Positions 21,196-32,420 of a stretch of DNA of 64,000 bases are shown here, piece after piece. This DNA is from Lithodes maja (taxonomy: Eukaryota > Arthropoda > Malacostraca > Decapoda > Lithodidae): assembly GCA_037953745.1 (NCBI GenBank), contig JBAKBP010001408.1:124001-188000 (forward strand), in the 5' to 3' direction. The notes under the pieces were generated by a model. It made no database searches. It had not been told where the DNA came from and worked only from the letters and a program-made list of their open reading frames with translations. The position numbers were made by a program, and so were the translations under genes. How positions within the stretch are numbered: the first letter of the stretch is position 1; each line of letters opens with the position of its first letter.

Positions 21196-21555
21196 TTAAG
21201 GGGGAGTGGGTGCATATTATTTGTTTATATATTAATCTTTCTATAATATGTTTTAGTTTCCTTCCTAGACCTCCATCAAGCTTAAAAAAACACCCCCTAG
21301 ACGAAGAAGTTTGTTTTACATTTTTCTATATAAATATGTCACGGCCGAAAGCCGCTTCCTCTTAAAATTACAAGGCTCCCTTCCGATCGCCAGGAAAAAT
21401 AGACACCTAAAAGCGACAAAAAGTCTTGATATCTATAAACAAATGGGACGGCAGGACTTATAAACGACAAACTAATGGGGCAAACGTCTTAAAATCTCAT
21501 AGGGCTAAACAAGAGGGAGAAGGGGGGCCAGAAAAACGACCCAACCCCCCCTTAA
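21196..21555 (+). mobile_element. TTAA MITE, family B, uninterrupted
   Basis: TTAAGGGGGAGTGGG to CCCCCCCTTAA, 360 bases. It contains AGTTTCCTTCCTAGACC, CATCAAGCTTAAAAAAACACCCCC and GGGGGGCCAGAAAAACGACCC. It serves as the reference for the family B interior, including the intact internal TTAA that is occupied in the copy at 18947-19942. Confidence 0.8.
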
Positions 21556-21628
21556 TAGAGTGTAGATATAGATAAGGATAATAGTGTTCGGTCCCTCCAA
21601 TACTGATAAATCCATTTTCCTTGGACAG

Positions 21629-21872
21629 ATACGTGTTTTACCCCCGACTGTGATCGCGCCGACCAGTTGGGTCAGCTACAAGGAACAATGGTGTGGGTTA
21701 CAGTTACCCGTGCTCACCACTGTTCCTACTGGTCGCCTGGGAAACGTGATGGGGGAGTATGCCACGCTGTACGCCCTATGGGGACACTACAATGTGTCCG
21801 CTGTCGTCCGATCTGACATGGCCAAAATCTTGGGAGAAGTCTTTACAAAAATGACGCTCCCAGATTTACCAG
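21629..21872 (+). CDS. Exon of alpha-1,2-fucosyltransferase-like gene (GT11)
   Basis: An open stretch of about 81 codons lies between a pyrimidine-rich acceptor (TTTTCCTTGGACAG, AG at 21627-21628) and a good donor (CCAG|GTATTTTC, GT at 21873-21874). It encodes Val-Pro-Thr-Gly-Arg-Leu-Gly-Asn-Val-Met-Gly-Glu-Tyr-Ala-Thr-Leu-Tyr-Ala-Leu. This is the donor-binding N-terminal motif of GT11 galactoside 2-alpha-L-fucosyltransferases (FUT1/FUT2-like Golgi enzymes that add fucose to galactose on glycans). The exon is about 244 bases and ends in codon phase 1. Membrane anchor and catalytic C-terminal exons are not in view. It may be a real gene exon with long introns or an isolated remnant. Confidence 0.75.
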
Positions 21873-21889
21873 GTATTTTCTGAGTTGCA

Positions 21890-23110
21890 CTTTTAACTAT
21901 TTGCAGAATCTAATATCTCTCCTTTCTTAGGTCAGGTAGTCTATGTATTACCAATACAGAACACAAATTACATAAGCGAAATAGAGTTTATGAAACAAGG
22001 AAGTTCAGATTGAATGTTTTACTAGGATAATTCTGGATATACTATATATGTGATACCAAATTCTACCTGCATAGCTTCCCCAAGACAAGTGGCATCAATC
22101 TACATGGTGAAAAAGGGAGACGGGCAAGACCCCCAGCCAAAGACGCTTTCTCTTACTAGCAAACCACAGAGAGAATCAAAACCATTTACACCTAGCCACC
22201 ATATATTGTCTATCACCCAACAACCAAAAATCCAAAGCTCCACTTATTGCCTCACCCCTGTCCCCTGGGACTACAGCAGCCGTGCTTCAGACTCAGATAA
22301 ATTACATTTTGATATGGATTTGACCACATTCTGCCACCTCAGAGCAAAAATGGTCTAAAACACCAAAGGAAACTATGGGCACCAAAGATCGTCTTGCCCG
22401 CACACCCCAGAACAGCGAGAGGCATAAAACATAGATACAAGTCCTGTTGGAATAATTAGTTTTTTCAGCTTACCCAAGTTGGGTCAAACCAGTTAGTATA
22501 CTTAATGATAAAGCACTTAGTACCCCTCGTGCAAGAGTTGCTAGTATGCCTGTTTCTCTACCCACACTCTTGTTTAGTACACCTAATGAGGTTCCAGTTA
22601 CTGGTAAAGTGCCTTGTATATCCAGAGCACCAACATACCACAACCAGTGCCTGCGAGTCGAGAACCACCAGAAAAAGAAAACACAGAAGAAGAAGAAGCA
22701 GACCCTAGACTACGACAAGATAATTGGCCATCTCTGTACACCTGTGCAGACTTAAACTCCTTCTTCCCCCTTGGCCATGACCCCTGGGAAACATATAATT
22801 GTAGAAGAGAGTTTACTATGAGTATTGCTGTTCCCTATTTTGGGATCCCTACTAGCATAATATGATTCATCACAGTACACACTCTATCCCTTTGTTATCT
22901 TGATGAAACTATAGTTATACTTTATGGGTTATGTTTGATGATTATGCCTATGCCAATGCGACTAAAAAATAATTATACTTCAATATTGTAGAAGCCTCCA
23001 ACGCCTCTCGTTTACTTGGTAATACACACTAAATTCCTTCTCTCACACAGAACAGAAGTCTATTCCTATCACAGGTTCTCATTTTGCTATATGTATGAAG
23101 GAGACAAAAC
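21890..23110. other. Unassigned stretch
   Basis: No family was recognised. Modest open frames at 22050-22358 and two overlapping ones at 22546-22755 and 22614-22865 are Pro/Ser/Thr- and Lys/Glu-rich. They could be remnants of an unknown element or chance frames. A following GT11 exon was looked for and not found here. Confidence 0.4.
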
Positions 23111-23119
23111 TGCCTGTAA

Positions 23120-23660
23120 TGTATGTCTCCCATTAAGTTGAAAGAGTGATAAAGAGCCAAATTCAAGGGTCGTTAGATTTAAAATGTCTGGACATACGAA
23201 GCTTGACGCAGTTTAAGTCATATGATGTGGGTTAAAGATTGAGGGAAAGAATTTCAGAGTTTGTTTGTTAAGTAGAAAAAAAAAGATTTGAAAAAATTGG
23301 TTAACTCTTGGTTTTGAGAGTTGGATAGAATAGGTAAGATAATTTGTTGAAAGGCGGGTGCCACCCATTCTCCGTAAGGGAGGAGGTATACATTGAGAAA
23401 TCTCTCAAGAACACAGATTATTGTAATAGCGGTAAAACAGTGAGAGAGATGCAACATCGCGGCATGGAGAGAGATATAGTAGGGATTTAGTAAGAGGAGG
23501 AGAGTTGATGGTGTAATTGTGTTCACTCTACCCTTAGAGAAATGTGGTATGGGTGGGACCTCCCCACACATGCGAACAACACAAGATACATAGGCGCACA
23601 TCGCTCCTGTACAGAGCAAGAAGTTGTGCAGGGATGAAAAATGCTTATTAGTGGTAAGCA
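23120..23660 (-). mobile_element. Jockey-like LINE, degenerate 3' fragment
   Basis: On the minus strand this matches the last 500 bases of the LINE at 634-4848. Similar blocks are LLCTGA-type residues before the Trp-Gly-Gly motif, the TGTGTGGGGAGG stretch (23560-23575), the Tyr-Asp-Leu-Asn end and the CACTCTTTCAACTTAATGGGAG 3' UTR. Several frameshifts and a deletion are present. Confidence 0.75.
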
Positions 23661-23766
23661 TGGAGGGTTTTGTGGGAGAGCTCGTTTTCGGCCTTGGCCT
23701 TGCCCGGGACCTTGGGGCTGTTCGACCAGACAGCTAGGGGAACAGGAACAACAACAACAACACCTA
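23640..23766 (-). repeat. SINE-like repeat with (GTT)n end
   Basis: On the minus strand: (GTT)n, GGAACAGG-like start, GGTCGAACAGCCCCAAGG, GGCCAAGGCC and the ACAAAACCCTCCATGC end. Two other copies occur at 50078-50290 (plus) and 42443-42503 (minus, partial). It separates the LINE fragment from the decayed GT11 exon. Confidence 0.65.
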
Positions 23767-23929
23767 ATTTTTGGGAACCTGTATTAGCAAGAGGGGTAAT
23801 AAGATTTTTCAAAAAAATTCAGAAGAAAAAGAAACACATAATGTCTAAATATGTACAGTTGAAGCAAGCCTGAAATAACGCCAGATACTAGTCATTTCAA
23901 TAATAGTATGGTAAATAGTGGACTAGGAT

Positions 23930-24080
23930 AATGTGGGTAACGTGATGGGGTAATGCACACTTTTTACAGCCTATATAAGCACTATAATGCATCCACCAAT
24001 ATTGGATCAGATACGATTGAAATATCCAAAGAGGTCTTTAGGAAAATTACGTTGTCCATTTCCTTACATGGGATATTGTA
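23930..24080 (+). pseudogene. Decayed copy of the GT11 exon
   Basis: Same strand as the exon at 21629-21872. The DNA GTGGGTAACGTGATGGGGTAA (close to GCCTGGGAAACGTGATGGGG), then CACTATAATGCATCCACC, GATCAGATACG and GAGGTCTTTAGGAAAATTACG, keep the exon's order. The reading frame is broken by indels and a stop, and the donor GT is lost. This indicates an old tandem duplication of the exon or gene. Confidence 0.7.
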
Positions 24081-24206
24081 TTTGTATGTGTTGAACATTT
24101 CTTATTAGAACATTCAAGAAAACTTTTTACCGGTGACCAGAAAACTCAAGCAATAGACTGTTTCAAACACTACCTCTCAATCTATGTCAACTTCACCAAC
24201 ACTCTT

Positions 24207-24283
24207 AGGAGATTAGAGGTCTTCTTGTTCTGATAGTAAATAATAAGGTTGATTTTGGTGTTAGAAGACCTCTAATCTCCTCT
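24207..24283. repeat. Short hairpin
   Basis: An 18-base arm AGGAGATTAGAGGTCTTC is repeated exactly inverted about 40 bases later. Could be a miniature hairpin element; no flanking duplication was found. Confidence 0.6.
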
Positions 24284-24510
24284 TGAAGAATAATACCAGG
24301 CAGACCGACAATGATCTTCAAAAATGTCATGTCCTCTATAGGTCATCATCATCATCATCATCATTATCTCCGACGCCTTGTTTCCCCCATGGGAAACCCC
24401 AGCATGACAGAAACGTCTCCAGGCTACTTTGTCAAGACATGTTTCCTTTGCCACAATGCCCCTTCCACTACGTGGAAGTTTTTCCTCAATATATTTTCCA
24501 CTTTCTTTTC

Positions 24511-26450
24511 CTATACCATAGGTGGTCTTCCACTACCAGCTGTTCCACTCACACGACTCCTATATATCCTTCTTGGCATTCTGCCTTCATCCATTCTCTG
24601 AACATGACCATACCACCTCAAAGTACTTTGTGTTATCCACTCAACCACATCACAATCAATGCCCAAAGCTTGCTCTTTCATTCCAAAGGACTCATACACT
24701 TCCCTAATACTTGGCCCATCTGGCCTATTCACGCCAGCTGCCAATCTGAAAAATCACATCTCCACAGATCTCACTTTGGAGAGGTCTTCGTCACTTGCTG
24801 TCCATGTCTCACTTCCATACGAGAGTGATGAGAGCAGCACAGCGTTTCTTAGTGACTTTGTCACTTCTTGGCAAACCATTCTTCTTTTCAGCATACTATC
24901 ATGTTCTCCAATTACCTTTCTCCCTTGCATTTTTCTCTTTTGATCTCGCTCTCCATTGTATCATATTTGCATAGTACAGCTCCCAAGTACTTGACACTTT
25001 CAACCTCTTCCAGCACTTCCTTTCTCATTATTATTTAGCAACTTTTCTAATATTCTTTCTCAATTCTATATTTTGCCTTAAAATCTATGGTTTCATGCAT
25101 TCTTTTCTCAAACACCATTACCTTATATTTCCCTACATTGACCTTTAACTTTCTCTCTTCGCATACCCTGTCAAAGTCTGTGACCACTCTCTGAAGTTCT
25201 TCCACATTTTCCGCTAACAGGACTGCATCGTCCGCATATAGGCATGTTAACAGGACTGCATCGTCTGCATATAGGCATGTTAACAGGACTGCATCGACTG
25301 CATATAGGCATGTTAACAGGACTGCATCGACTGCATATAGGCATGTTAACAGGACTGCATCGTCCGCATATAGGCATGTTAAAATCTTCCACACTCTTCC
25401 CTCTGATTCCAGCCTAGCTCATCTACCCATTGATCCCGCCTATAGTACATTCTCTAATCACTCCATCCATGTATATATTGAACCACCAAGGTGACAGGAC
25501 ACATCCCTGTCGTACTCCTACATTGACCTCAAAACTCTCACTTAACTTATCTCCCATCTTCACATTTGCCATTGTATTCATATGGAAAGATTTTACTGCC
25601 ATTAGCAACTTTCCTCCCACACCATATACTGTTAACACATCCCACAGACCCTCCCAATCTACTTTGTTGTAGGTTTTTTCAAAATCCATGAAAGCTGCAT
25701 AGAGTTTTCTTTTCTTGACCAAATACTTATCTACCAACAAACTCATTGAGGCTATCTGGTCAACACAGCTTCTACCCTTTCTGAAACCTCCCTGCTCCTC
25801 ATCTATTTTGTCATCCATTATCTTCTGCAGTCTCTCTGTTACTACTCTTGCTGATACCTTTCCAGGTATGCTAAGCAACCTAATTCCCCTATAAGTCTTA
25901 CACTCCTCTTTACTACTCTTGCCTTTGTACAAAGTTATTATCACTGCTTTCCTCCAGTCCTCTGGTACACTTTCCTTTTCCCATGCTAATTATATAACCT
26001 ATGCATTATGTCTACAGCTTCTTCTCTCCCACATCTCAGTATTTCACCTGGGATGTTATCTATTCCAACAGTTTTACCCATTTTAAGTGTATTGATTGCT
26101 TATTTTACTTCTTCTCTGCTTATCTGTCTTTAATCTACCCTGTTTATTCTACCTCTCTCCATTCCCATGGATGCAATTTTTTCCTTCCTCTTACTCTTTA
26201 CAGCTAAACTACTAAAATTATCTTTCCACACATCCACCACACCATCACCCTCCACCGCCTCCCCATTCATGTCCCTCATTCTACCACCTGAGACACTCTC
26301 GGTCTTCTTCCCTCTGGCTTCTTTCACAGCTCTGTAGTATGCTTTCTTGGCATTCAGAAACTGTTAACTAGCCTAATTTTCTTCCCATATTCCTCATCTG
26401 CCTTCCTTTTAGCGTCTTGTATCGTCCTCTTTACTCTTTGTTTCAAGTTC
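24511..26450 (-). pseudogene. LINE RT with quintuplicated active-site box
   Basis: In minus-strand order: the linker (26450-26330), Tyr-Arg-Gly-Ile-Arg-Leu-Leu-Ser (about 25885), Glu-Gln-Gly-Gly-Phe-Arg-Lys-Gly-Arg (about 25800), Ala-Ala-Phe-Met-Asp-Phe-Glu-Lys-Thr-Tyr (25690) and Val-Arg-Gln-Gly-Cys-Val-Leu-Ser-Pro-Trp (25515). The region carrying catalytic Tyr-Ala-Asp-Asp follows, present five times (25380-25216). Next come the thumb (25200-25050) and a C-terminal tail with Leu-Arg-Trp-Tyr-Gly-His-Val-Gln-Arg-Met (24630). Frame breaks near 26340, 25420, 25045 and 24750 make it non-functional. Confidence 0.85.
25216..25380 (-). repeat. 33-bp tandem repeat of the RT YADD motif, 5 copies
   Basis: Units start at 25216, 25249, 25282, 25315 and 25348. 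Each encodes Thr-Cys-Leu-Tyr-Ala-Asp/Val-Asp-Ala-Val-Leu-Leu on the minus strand. From the N-terminal side the copies read YADD, YAVD, YAVD, YADD, YADD. The unit is 11 codons, so the frame is kept. Confidence 0.95.
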
Positions 26451-26474
26451 TTATATTCTTGTTTACTTGCATCT

Positions 26475-26925
26475 TATGGCTAATTTAGATAAGTGGACTG
26501 TATATTATTGATATTAAAGGAACATTAACCATATAGAATATATTACCCTTTGATGAACTCAGCTGGTGATTGGAGGATGGCAGAAAATAGGCTAGATGAC
26601 TGGAAGTGGTTAGTATAGTAAACAGAGTATGAAAAGAGGCTACAATAGGCTAGGATAGGCTAGATATTTACGTTAAGTTGTGCTAAGTAACAATCCTGAT
26701 GATGTAGTGACTATGGAGTATGAGATGAAAAGTGAAGCGAAAACACCTGGTGAAATAACTAGGAGAAAGAAGGCTTAGCGTGTGTAGCTGGGACGGAGGT
26801 TGGTTGGAGAGTGAGCGAGCGCGTTATGTTTGTCTCTGTCGTGACATACCGCGCACGCGCATAACATATGGAAAATGTATCCCATCTTCTTTACAATGAG
26901 ATACTTATGAACAATCTTAAATAAT

Positions 26926-26995
<70 letters not shown>

Positions 26996-27187
26996 GAATT
27001 ATAATCCTACAATACTTTCCCATATACAACTATAGAATAATATATATTCTACCCAATCATGGAATGTTCGACCAAGGTTATGGAAGCGTTCAACTTAAGA
27101 CTACGGAATGATACGTAACGCTACATCAACCCAGATTACGTAACATTGAGACTGTTCATACTAGTTTGAGTACACTAAGTATGGACA
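26475..27187 (-). repeat. BEL/Pao 3' LTR
   Basis: 713 bases. It matches the right-hand LTR almost throughout, from TATGGCTAATTTAGATAAG to CTAAGTATGGACA. The length difference is mainly a longer (TA)n tract at 26934-26994. On the minus strand it starts TGTCCATACTTAG. Confidence 0.93.
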
Positions 27188-27224
27188 TATTCCCACCAAC
27201 AGAAAATATACAAAATTTACATGA

Positions 27225-28440
27225 TTAGATTTGCCCGGAGGCAATCTTATCCCGCCAAGCTTGGGAGGATATCTGGGCTGCCTGTCGACGTGGGCGTTCG
27301 CCAGACGCGTCAACAGGCTGCGCCGAAGTAGAAGCCAGAGAGGGGACTTCAATGGGTAACTGATCCGAGGGGGTGTCGTTGCGATCGAGGTCACCCTCAA
27401 GAGGATATAGTCGGACTGTTGGCCGCGTGATTACTCCAGTCCTGGTGCGAACCTTTGCTACCCGAACCTCACCATCACGACCTGGTAACAACTCCTCCCT
27501 CCGACCCAATTTCCAAAATGCGCGCGGGCCCTCCTCATGGATGGTTACCACGTCCCCTACCCTAGGCCAATGACCTTTTAATAGTGTTAGTTAATTCTTT
27601 TGCACTTCCCTTAAAGTCACCAGATATTCTGTTGACCAGCGATGCCAAATATCTCGCGATAATTTACGAATGTATTTGTAGCGGGCTGATATCACTTCCT
27701 TACTTATGTAGTCTGGATCCTCCATAGTATCCTCGTCATGCTCTTCAGGAAGATCCCGCAGTCTGTATCCACGTACCAGTACTGAGGGTGTGATTGGGGT
27801 AAGGTCTTCCAAATCACCAGAAGCATAGTATAGAGGGCGATCATTTACGGTGGCTTCAATCTCCAAGAGTATGGTGTCGAGTTCCTCAATCGAGATGAGA
27901 GCTCTACCCAACACCTTCAGACCCACCTTCACGATGCCTATCTCTCTCTCTCTGGCGGGAATGAAACGCCATTCGCATTTTACATCCGCTAGGCAGGTCT
28001 GAATCTTAGGATTGTTGCTCACTTCTTTGAGATATGTAGATGCCCCTATGAAAGTCTTTGCATTGTCACTCAGCATGATACGTGGATATCCCTGTCTACT
28101 GCAGAATCTTCGGAAGGCATGTAGGAAGCTATCACAAGTGAGGTTGGTGACCAGTTCCAGGTGAATTGCCCTGGTAACAGCACAAGTGAAAAGTATCATA
28201 TGCACCTTAAGATTGGGTGAATCTTTCACAGGGATTGCTCCACTGTAGTCAACCCCGGTAACTTTGTAAGGGTCACCTGGGGTAGTTCGCAGGTTTGGTA
28301 AGGGAGGAATTCAGACGGGATCATAATGTGTTCCCTGTATTCTTCTACACTTTAAGCATTTGCGAAGGACTTTCTTGACCACCTGCCTGATTCTAGGCAC
28401 CCACCATCGTTGTCTTACATAGGTGACTATATGACCAACC
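27225..28440 (-). pseudogene. BEL/Pao integrase and pol C-terminus
   Basis: Begins with an H2C2 zinc-binding-type region (Cys-Leu-Lys-Cys near 28350) and continues to the core. There, Gly-Val-Asp-Tyr-Ser-Gly (about 28255) holds the first Asp and Leu-Ser-Asp-Asn-Ala-Lys-Thr-Phe (about 28065) the second. The expected Glu region reads Ala-Arg-Glu-Arg-Glu-Ile-Gly-Ile near 27940. Trp-Ser-Thr-Glu-Tyr-Leu (about 27620) and Trp-Lys-Leu-Gly-Arg (about 27505) are typical BEL C-terminal blocks. Stops at 28310 and 27591 (TAA) break the frame. The product would insert the element's DNA into the genome. Confidence 0.85.
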
Positions 28441-28457
28441 CCATAATGACAACGGAG

Positions 28458-30047
28458 TCAGTGACACCTATCGATGGTAAGATGGGTGAAGGGATGATTG
28501 GGGGGCAGTAGTATTGGATACTTACTTGCCTCAGAGAGGGCTGCCAATCGTAATCTGCCTCCGCAATGTATCAAGTCCCCCTTCAAGTGTAAGCCCAACT
28601 GATTGATCAGGTTATTCCTAGACTTTGTTCCCTTAACCAGTATTTTATATTCCTGCGTACATATTTCTTGTTGACAGAGCTTATGTAATAATTGATCTGC
28701 AATTCTGATCTCCTTCTCATTGAGGTAAGCACTACCTGTGGGCGGTGTGCCTTTAATTTTTGCTATTACATTTTCTACAAATCGTAACACCCATGCTGTA
28801 ACACGATGTAACTTTTCATAGCTGCTGAATCTACCCCAGTCCCATAACCGTGTGTCTTCGTCAGGCACAGAGTCAATTACCGGTGCCACAATAGCAGTGT
28901 GTTGCTCGCTCAAATCTATATTCTCTGGCCATTCGTTGGGATCATTAAGCCAGCATGGGCCATTCCACCACAAGGCAGAATATTTGAGAAATTTAGCAGA
29001 GACACCACGAGTAATGCAGTCACTTGGATTCTCTTTGGTAGATACATACCGGAACTGTGCGGTTGGGAGCAGGGTACGAATTTCGTCGACACGGTTGGTG
29101 ACGTACACTGGTAGCTTCTTACGGCTATGTAACCAGTAGAGCATAATTTGGCTGTCATTCCATATAACTGTCTCCGAGATATTTAGCAAATTTTTAAAAG
29201 TTTCCTCTACAAAGTGAACGAGTCTAGCAGCCAACAGAACTGCAGTCAGCTCTAATTTTGGGATGGAAAGGGATTTGATCGGGGCGACTTTCGCCTTCGC
29301 CATGACTAGACGACTGCCACCTGTGTCAACAAAGTATATGGTGGTGCCGTATGCGACCTTGCTAGCGTCTGAGAAGGCATGAATGGAAACAGGATGGTCC
29401 ATGACAACTCTCCGAGGAAAATTAAAACCCTTACAGAGACGAAGATCCGAAATAATGTCATCCCACTCCTGAAGCAGATCGCTAGTCAAAACCTCATCCC
29501 ATCCTAATTTTATCCTCCATAATTGCTGAAGGAATAATCTCGATTTGTTCGACACCGGTAGAACTATCCCCAAGGGGTCAAAAAGTTTAGCCGTCATACT
29601 CAAGCAAATTAGTTTTTTAATCTGCGAATATTGCACGTACTGAACGCCGAATGAGAGGGTATCGGTGTCCGTTTTCCAAAACAACCCTAGCACTCTAACA
29701 TGTTCCTGCTGTACAGCCGCCACACCATCCCGTTGCAGTACAGTCCGCAAAACAGAATTATTAGTCGCCCATTCACGCAAATGTAGATGGGCGTCATTCA
29801 TAATCTCTCGGACTACAGCGTAGGTATCAACCAGGAAATCTTCTTCATTTCCTGTACCCAATAAATTGTCTATGTACAACCCTGACCGAATCTGATGAAT
29901 AATCTGCGGATCTGCACCGACATAAGACAAATGTTTCAAAATGGTGGCGTTTAAAAGGAATTGGGAACAAGTCGCTCCAAATAAAACTGCCCGGAACCGG
30001 TAACAAATTAGGAGGGAATCCAGTTGCCTCGGATACTTGGGCCACAT
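28458..30047 (-). pseudogene. BEL/Pao RT (second half) and RNase H
   Basis: A 529-codon frame. It starts within the RT palm (Phe-Gly-Ala-Thr-Cys-Ser-Gln-Phe-Leu-Leu-Asn-Ala near 29970) and contains Gly-Leu-Tyr-Ile-Asp-Asn-Leu-Leu at about 29880, where the usual YxDD is YIDN. RNase H follows, with Ala-Phe-Ser-Asp-Ala-Ser (about 29385), Leu-Glu-Leu-Thr-Ala (29250) and Trp-Asn-Asp-Ser (29150). It ends at TGA just before the zinc-binding region of integrase. The frame is joined to the upstream RT part by a TGA at about 30080. Confidence 0.88.
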
Positions 30048-30080
30048 AAATCGCGTATAGTCCTGGTCGTCTTCATGGAG

Positions 30081-30542
30081 TCATAACATTAGAAATGCCT
30101 TCTCAATATCAGACACCCAGGCATGCTTACCGAGTCGAAACCGAAGCAAAACCTGCGCCAAATCTGGCACCAGTGAGGGTCCAGTGTGCAGGCAGTCATT
30201 AAGACTAGGATGACGTTCACTCATCTTGGCGGAACAGTCGAAGACAATATGCACTGGCGTAGTTTTGCTCTCCTTCATTACACCATGATGAGCCAAGTAA
30301 TGCCCTGTATCTGATGTATCAAAAGGCACCTCTTCTATAAAACCCCGGGACACCTGTTCCTTTATGACTTTTGAGTATTCCTCGCAAAAGTCAGGCTCCT
30401 TGAGGAATCTTTTCTGAAGTCCCCGAAGATGGCCTATGGCCAAACCCTTGTTAGATGGCAGCTGTTCCTTGGAATTGTTCCAGGGCAGTCTCACTTTATA
30501 CTGTTGGCTGTCGGGATCGTAGGTAACGGTATCCTCATACAA
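30081..30542 (-). pseudogene. BEL/Pao RT, N-terminal half
   Basis: Contains Leu-Pro-Trp (30470), Tyr-Leu-Ala-His-His-Gly-Val (30300), Val-Phe-Asp-Cys-Ser-Ala-Lys (30240), Ser-Leu-Asn-Asp-Cys-Leu-His-Thr-Gly-Pro-Ser-Leu and Val-Ser-Asp-Ile-Glu-Lys-Ala-Phe (30100), the first catalytic Asp region of BEL RT. It stops at a TGA where other family members usually continue through Arg; downstream motifs are at 30047-28458. Confidence 0.88.
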
Positions 30543-30569
30543 CGATAGTGCTGGACGCTCAACCAGTGA

Positions 30570-31165
30570 TTATTCCTTAGGGCTTATCCCGATATGATCT
30601 AATTCCCACAAAACATTTAAGTCATTTTTGCATGGTGGAATATTACCAGTGGACATGTATTCGTCCATTGGTGATACTGCTACTTTCAATATAGTAATTA
30701 CTTCTGTGCTGGAGCTGGTAGGCTGTGTCACATATGAACCACTGATGGCGTACCCATACTTGGTAGGAAGCAGAATTAGGCTACCTGACCTTTTATACCC
30801 AGGTCGCACTATATCGTAGTAGTGATCCGCACCGATGAGCAGCTCCAGCTGATCTGTGTCCGTTGCGTGAGGATCGGCTAATTTTATGCCTTTACTTTGT
30901 AAACTAACCAGTTTAGACTTTAGGTTAAGTTCACCTTTATGTTCTGGCAATTCATCAACCACTATTGCATCTAGATGATGAAATTTACCTCTGTGTTTGT
31001 ATTGCAGTGCCACATTATATTCCCGAGAGGCCTGTTTCCCGGTAAATCCGTGAAGATATAACTCCTCAGTTCCTTTAGAAATGTAGAAAGGGAGGATAGA
31101 ACAGAAGACTTCACAAAGGTCCTCTGAGAACATTGGTCAAGTAGCGATCTAATTTTAACACAATT
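30570..31165 (-). pseudogene. BEL/Pao aspartic protease (DUF1758-like)
   Basis: At about 31140 the expected active-site loop reads Leu-Leu-Asp-Gln-Cys-Ser-Gln-Arg-Thr-Phe, where Asp-Ser/Thr-Gly-Ser is usual. Later blocks Leu-Glu-Leu-Leu-Ile-Gly-Ala-Asp-His-Tyr-Tyr-Asp (30830) and Thr-Lys-Tyr-Gly-Tyr-Ala-Ile-Ser-Gly (30765) are standard for the DUF1758 peptidase of Pao elements. A frameshift lies near 31130-31080. It would process the Gag-Pol polyprotein. Confidence 0.75.
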
Positions 31166-32420
31166 ATTATCCTTACCCTTTACCGGCAGCTGTACGGTGG
31201 GCAAGATTACTGCATTTTTACCTGTGGCAACGGACATTGTAGGTGAAGTAGCAACAGTATGCCCTCTCTTGGTGTTATCCTCCGCTGGTCTACTTTCCTT
31301 CCCTTGTTTTTGTGTACACAGGGAATGAAAGTGTTTGCCCTTACAAAACTTGCAGCTTCTTACGTTAGGATTAGTACAACCCGAATGGCCATGGTCTTTT
31401 GACAAGCACCCAGTGCAGAGACGTAGTTGATGGGCTCTTTTAACTTTAAGAGGCCCGGGCGTCTTATACTTCATACACTTGTACCATAAATGATTGGTGC
31501 CACTACACAGAACACAGTTGAATTTCCTGTACTCACTCTGGGCGGTAAATGTTGCCGTAGCCATGGGTGTACCCCCTACTCTGTCTTGACCCGCCATATT
31601 GTACACTTCAGCCTGGAGGCAATGAGTGAATTTCTTATAATCCAGGCTCGAGTCTCCCATTTCCCGTTTTATGGTTTCTTTTAGTGGTGATGGTAACTTA
31701 TTGACATGAGTCACCACACAAAATTCCTCCAAACAAATACCATGGCTAATGATCGACCTCATCACACTCTGTATTGGCATAGAAGTCCTTCAGGTCAGCT
31801 GTTTGGTGTTTGGGTAACACTAATTGATTGAATTTGGTAACATAAGCTGCCTTGATTCGATCTGGATGCCCATATGTCTCTTGCAGGAGCTCAATTGCTG
31901 GGGCATAGCTTGCACTTTCGATAATGAATCCTTCGACTAGCTTATGTGCATCACCCAGAAGCTGACCCTTTAGATAGGTGAAGCGTTGTATATCTGTGAA
32001 GTCGGGATTGTCATGGATGGTACACTTGAACATCTACCAAAATCCAGACCACAATGTGGCATCACCTTCAAATTTTGGAAGAGTAAGAAGTGGTAATTTG
32101 ACTGCAGATTTTTTTGGCTCTTTCTTGACCACCTTCTTGACCTCTGGAATCAAGATCCCCTTCAGTGTGGCAACGATTACTTGTATGCCCTCCATATATA
32201 AGGTATCCTCTCTTATCACCTCGATATACTCGGCGTCCTCGTAGGTGTCGGCCAGGTCCTCTTGTGTGACCTCATACTTGTCAAGTTGCTTTTGAATACT
32301 GAGCAACCTGGCCTCCACCTACACTCTAGACGCCGAATCAAGGAATTCGTCAATATCAGAGGTCAAGACTGTCAAAGAGCCCTTAAGTCCAGCCCGACGC
32401 TTTTGTACACTTTTAGCCAT
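31166..32420 (-). pseudogene. BEL/Pao Gag with zinc knuckles
   Basis: Starts with ATG at 32420. Early residues (Lys-Arg-Arg-Ala-Gly-Leu-Lys-Gly) suit a BEL Gag start. The middle has Phe-Thr-Tyr-Leu-Lys-Gly-Gln-Leu-Leu-Gly-Asp-Ala (about 31985), the Gag core. It ends in Cys/His zinc-binding clusters (Cys-x2-Cys-x4-His-x4-Cys and related, 31530-31300). TAG stops near 32320 and 32033 and a frameshift near 31760 break it. It would form the particle shell and bind RNA. Confidence 0.82.

Larger units (their letters stand above)
24270..26474 (-). mobile_element. RTE-like LINE, 3' portion
   Basis: Minus-strand LINE with RT, C-terminal tail and a (GAT)n-type 3' tail (24345-24366). It is interrupted upstream by the BEL/Pao element at 26475-34676; its 5' side resumes at 34677-35210. 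The two sides meet in frame at the duplicated CATCT, so the LINE is older than the BEL/Pao provirus. Confidence 0.9.

Noticed and set aside
22505..22865. Overlapping Lys/Glu-rich frames as a possible gene
   Set aside because: No conserved motif, splice site or homologue that I recognise; kept only as an unassigned stretch.
24311..24601. Frame with a polyhistidine run
   Set aside because: The run comes from the (ATC)n tail of the minus-strand LINE; the rest is antisense to LINE coding sequence.
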